A stretch of 64,000 nucleotides of DNA, taken from assembly GCF_900094575.1 (NCBI RefSeq), contig NZ_FMAE01000006.1, forward strand, positions 620,001 to 684,000, in the 5' to 3' direction. The position numbers and the translations under genes are program-made. Below, one piece after another: positions 61,020 to 64,000 of this stretch; positions within the stretch are counted from its first letter, which is position 1, and the number at the start of each line of letters is the position of its first letter. The notes under the pieces were generated by a model. It ran no database searches. It saw nothing but the letters and a program-made list of their open reading frames with translations, and was not told the DNA's origin. Origin of the DNA: Bradyrhizobium yuanmingense (GTDB lineage: Bacteria; Pseudomonadota; Alphaproteobacteria; Rhizobiales; Xanthobacteraceae).

Positions 61020-62128
61020 TCAGCGCTCCACCCGATACGCCTCCACCTGCGCCTTCAGCTCATTCAGCGACGCGAGCGGCGCTTTCGGGTCGACGCGGTG
61101 CTCCCCGCTCGCAAGCCATCTCAGCAGCTTCGCATCGATCACCGGCGAATGGTGGATGACGTCGCTGTAATTGTTAAGATCGTGCGTGACGGCCTTGATC
61201 GCGCGGAAATCGTGCAGGCGGACGTTGGGCAGTTGCGTCAATCGCCGCGCAATGTGTGCCGTGAGATCGGTGACGATCTTCAGAGTTTCGGGCGAGGCAT
61301 CGCGCATCGCGACGAATTGCAGGATCGAATAGGGCGGGAGGTAGATGTCGAAGGTCACGTCGGGGTGGCGCGCGATCAGGCCGACGGCGTCGTGCTCGAA
61401 ATGCCGGACCATGGCTTCGTAGCTGTAGCCTTCGCCGAGGAAGCGACGGCGCACGGGATCAGTGATGTAGGTGAAGGCGGCGAGCGTCTTTCTGGCGTTG
61501 TAGTCTCGCGCGACGTCGAAATCACGCGGCAGGGCGTAGATGTCGTCGATGTCCGCCAGCGCGAACTTGACCGGCAGATAAGGCGACGCCCGGGTCAGCG
61601 GCTCCCGCAGCAGCGGGACGGATCGCAGCAGCGCGAACACCGATTCCTTCGCCATCGCCGCGCTGAACAGATAGGAGGCGATGCCCTTGGCGGTTCGGCG
61701 ATAAAGATCGACGGACAAATAAGGGTCGGTCTCGATGTCCGCGGCATCGATGAAGATGAAATCGTCCATTTCCCAGATCACGCGCCTTGCGCCGCGGCCG
61801 ATCGCCTGCTCCAGCACGAAGGCCTGCTGACGCGAGTTGGAGCCGGTCATCGCCAGCTTCAGCGAGCGGACACGAAGCGCGCGATCGATGTCGCTCTGGC
61901 GGAAATGGATCGCGAGCGAGGTGCCCATGGAGGCGGTGTCGAACGGCTGGCTGTTGATCAGCCCGGCATTCTGCACGCGCGTGTCCTCCGAGTAGAAGGC
62001 CGGGACAAGGCGCGAGGGGCGGAACAGCTGCAGGGGATCGACGATGAAGGTGAGCGCGCCGCGGCGCCAAGCACGCAGGCCACGCTCGCCAGCAGAAGAC
62101 GCCCGAGATGGGTGAATGCGCCCTGCAT
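61020..62128 (-). CDS. SGNH/AlgX-like protein of an O-acylation pair, with apparent frameshift
   Basis: The coupled start ATG 62128 overlaps the MBOAT stop (TGATG) and gives MQGAFTHLGRLLLASVACVL, then AAA, a signal/anchor. The frame then breaks. Removing two bases of the GC run at 62054-62059 joins it to the long frame ALTFIVDPLQLFRPSRLVPAFYS. The main body has a TGSNSRQQ nucleophile-elbow-like motif and DLNNYSDVIHHS with DxxH, as in SGNH-hydrolase-like partners of MBOAT O-acyltransferases (AlgX/DltD-like). The whole span is 1109 nt, not a multiple of 3. Either a sequencing error or a recent pseudogene. Role in acylation is inferred from the partner. Confidence 0.75.
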
Positions 62129-63564
62129 CAGAATCGGAAATAGATGAATTCGCTGTGGCTCTGGATGCCCAGGAAGCCGAAGGCGAGCAGCAGCGAGGCC
62201 GCATAGAGCACCAACGGCCGCGTGCGCCCTGCCCGCAAGGCCTCGCCGACCTCGCGGTTGCCGTGGTCGTATCCGATCAGCGCTTGTGTGTTCGGCGCCA
62301 GCCACACCAGCGCCGCATAGATCGCGACTTGCACCAGGGCCGCGATCTCCTCGCGGCCGAGCACGAGGTTCGAAGGGGCAGCCATGGCGTGGAGCACCCG
62401 CAATGCCCAGGCGACGCTCTCGGCACGGAAGAACACCCAGGCGATGACGACGGCGAGGAAGGTCAGCACGGCGCCGGCGATGCGAGCTGGGCGTGCAATC
62501 AGCGGCGGACCGTTCGGCACCAAGGCATTGAAGGCATGATTGACGCAGAGATAGGCGCCATGCAGCGCGCCCCAAATGACAAAAGTCCAGGCCGCGCCGT
62601 GCCAGAGCCCGCCGAACAGCATCGTGATCATCAGATTGACGTAGCGCAGCACGCGGCCTCTGCGGTTGCCGCCGAGCGGGATGTAGAGATAGTCGCGCAG
62701 GAATTGCGACAGCGTCATGTGCCAGCGCCGCCAGAATTCGACGATGCTGGTGGCCTTGTACGGCGAGTTGAAATTGACGGGCAGGAAGATGCCGAACAGC
62801 AGCGAGATGCCGATCGCCATGTCGGAATAGCCGGAGAAGTCGAAATAGAGCTGGAAGGTGTAGGCGAGTGCGCCAAGCCAGGCCTGGTCGAAGCTCGGCG
62901 AGCGCGCCTCGAAGGCGAGCGCGACCAGCGGCTGGATGCCGTCGGCAAGGCAGGTCTTCTTGAACAGGCCGATCGCGAAGATGATGATTCCGCACAACAT
63001 GAGATGCCCGTCCGGGCGCTTGGTCTCCTCGTGCTCGAATTGCGGGATCATGTCCTTGTGATGGAGGATGGGCCCCGCGATCAGATGCGGGAAGTACGTC
63101 ACGAACAGCGCGTAATGCGGCAGCGCATAGGCCGCGACCTGGCCGCGATAAGCGTCGACCAGGAACGCGATCTGGGTGAAGGTGTAGAAGGAGATGCCGA
63201 CCGGCAGCAGGATGTGGAGCGCGACATGCGTGCCGAGCAGCGCGTTGACGTTCTCGGCGACGAAGCCGGCATATTTGAAGATGCCGAGCATGAGGAGATC
63301 GCCGACGAGGCCGACAGCGAGAGCGGCCTTTCGTTGCGGGTGCGTGAGCTCCGCCACGATGAGAAGATGGCCGACGCCGTAGTTGAAGGCGATCGAGAGC
63401 AGTAGCAGGGCGACGAAATGCCAGCTGCCGATTGCGTAGAAGGTGATCGAAGCCAGCGCCAGCCAGACCACCGGAGCGAGATTGCTGCGCCGGCCGAGCC
63501 GGAAATAGCCGGCGAGCACGACCGGCAGGAACAGCAGGATGAACGCATAGGAATTGAACAGCAT
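62128..63564 (-). CDS. MBOAT-family membrane O-acyltransferase
   Basis: 478 residues with about ten membrane spans. MBOAT signatures are present: LPVGISFYTFTQIAFLVDAYRG, YFDFSGYSDMAIGISLLFGIFLP, NFNSPYKATSIVEFWRRWHMTLSQFLRDYLYIPLGGNRRG and the catalytic His in MLFGGLWHGAAWTFVIWGALHG. This is the AlgI/DltB-like branch that moves acetyl groups across the inner membrane onto an exported polymer. ATG 63564. The next gene starts within its stop codon, so the two form an acylation pair. The polymer substrate is unknown; no polysaccharide genes are in view. Confidence 0.93.
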   Translation of the reverse strand: MLFNSYAFILLFLPVVLAGYFRLGRRSNLAPVVWLALASITFYAIGSWHFVALLLLSIAFNYGVGHLLIVAELTHPQRKAALAVGLVGDLLMLGIFKYAGFVAENVNALLGTHVALHILLPVGISFYTFTQIAFLVDAYRGQVAAYALPHYALFVTYFPHLIAGPILHHKDMIPQFEHEETKRPDGHLMLCGIIIFAIGLFKKTCLADGIQPLVALAFEARSPSFDQAWLGALAYTFQLYFDFSGYSDMAIGISLLFGIFLPVNFNSPYKATSIVEFWRRWHMTLSQFLRDYLYIPLGGNRRGRVLRYVNLMITMLFGGLWHGAAWTFVIWGALHGAYLCVNHAFNALVPNGPPLIARPARIAGAVLTFLAVVIAWVFFRAESVAWALRVLHAMAAPSNLVLGREEIAALVQVAIYAALVWLAPNTQALIGYDHGNREVGEALRAGRTRPLVLYAASLLLAFGFLGIQSHSEFIYFRF

Positions 63565-63700
63565 CGGGCTGGACCGGCGGCGGGATATTGTCCCTCAAAG
63601 CACACAAGGGGCCGATCAACAACCCGGCAGCATGGGCGGTCGTGCTGGCAATCCGCGGAATCGGAACGATATAAGGTGGGACACGGCGAGCCGCTTTTTC

Positions 63701-63843
63701 TTCTCCCTCTCCCCGTTCTTACGGGGAGAGGGTCGGGGTGAGGGGCTCTCTCCACAGATGAGACCATAGCGAGACCTGTACCCCCTCACCCGGAATTTGC
63801 TGTCGCAAATTCCTACCTCTCCCCGCAAGCGGGGAGAGGTGAA
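63701..63843. repeat. Large CTTCTCCCC-type inverted repeat, copy 3 (diverged)
   Basis: 143 bp with ttctccctctccccg at one end, cggggagaggtgaag at the other, and an inner ccccgttcttacgggg hairpin. It resembles the copies at 17931 and 60871 but is more diverged. It lies before the oligopeptidase gene. Confidence 0.75.
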
Positions 63844-63876
63844 GGAGGCCGCGCCACGTATTTGAACGAGGACCGA

Positions 63877-64000
63877 GTGACCCAAGCCAAGACGCCTTCG
63901 AAGCCCCCCGTCGCCCCGCGCCGGCCGCATTCCTTCACGCGGCACGGCATCACCGTAACTGACGATTATGCCTGGCTGAAGGACGCGAACTGGCAGGAGG
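63877..64000 (+). CDS. Oligopeptidase B-like S9 peptidase, N-terminal part (cut by window edge)
   Basis: 41 residues visible, starting GTG 63877 with GAGG 5 nt upstream (TTG 63862 is an alternative). RRPHSFTRHGITVTDDYAWLKDANWQE is the start of the oligopeptidase B/prolyl-oligopeptidase family (PtrB), a cytoplasmic serine peptidase that cleaves after basic residues in short peptides. The catalytic domain lies outside the window. Confidence 0.8.
   Translation, partial: MTQAKTPSKPPVAPRRPHSFTRHGITVTDDYAWLKDANWQE

Overview
The window is high-GC DNA with long ORFs, frequent GTG/TTG starts and operon overlaps. Its gene content points to an alphaproteobacterium of the Bradyrhizobium/Nitrobacteraceae type: form II cox genes, a homogentisate cluster, an EcfG-type promoter, and dispersed palindromic repeats typical of that group. 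No rRNA, tRNA, insertion sequence, prophage or CRISPR array was seen.

Region 1 (1-8.2 kb) looks like a lanthanide-type alcohol oxidation locus. A FIST-domain sensor (cut by the window edge) is translationally coupled to a NahK/ErcS'-like hybrid histidine kinase. Two tandem LuxR-type response regulators follow on the other strand. Behind them lie a protein that fuses a XoxJ-like periplasmic binding domain to a c-type cytochrome, and a PQQ alcohol dehydrogenase with the extra Asp of lanthanide enzymes. An OhrR-like MarR regulator and a divergent VOC protein sit inside the locus. Region 2 (8.2-14.4 kb) holds a CoxG-like gene divergent from form II coxS-coxL-coxM, then an AMACR-like racemase.

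Region 3 (14.5-25.3 kb) is aromatic catabolism through homogentisate: hpd with a divergent Lrp regulator, then fahA, hmgA, an unusual metallo-beta-lactamase-fold protein, a DUF2783 protein and a flavin monooxygenase in one minus-strand series, with a divergent MarR regulator. The 3' end of that marR is duplicated 1,011 bp downstream as a 168-bp direct repeat around an exported methyltransferase gene, a sign of insertion or rearrangement.

Region 4 (25.6-43.2 kb) is envelope and signalling: a caspase-fold protein lacking both catalytic residues, an OmpA-like protein, an RND pump with its adaptor, a Crp-family regulator next to a CRP-like box, an AsmA protein, an adenylate/guanylate cyclase receptor, an antitoxin whose vapC toxin is reduced to a remnant, and LTxxQ and LysM proteins. 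Region 5 (43.2-52 kb) has a GGDEF-EAL protein, a giant SAM-cyclase-AAA-TPR protein, and a four-PAS HWE histidine kinase behind a good EcfG (general stress) promoter.

Region 6 (52-64 kb) has several very small genes, a beta-propeller lactonase, a second RND adaptor beside a second catalytically dead caspase paralogue, a 592-residue protein with a DxDTTA motif reminiscent of class II terpene cyclases, a thermonuclease-fold protein, a class V aminotransferase, an MBOAT/SGNH-like O-acylation pair (the SGNH-like gene carries an apparent 2-nt frameshift) and the start of oligopeptidase B.
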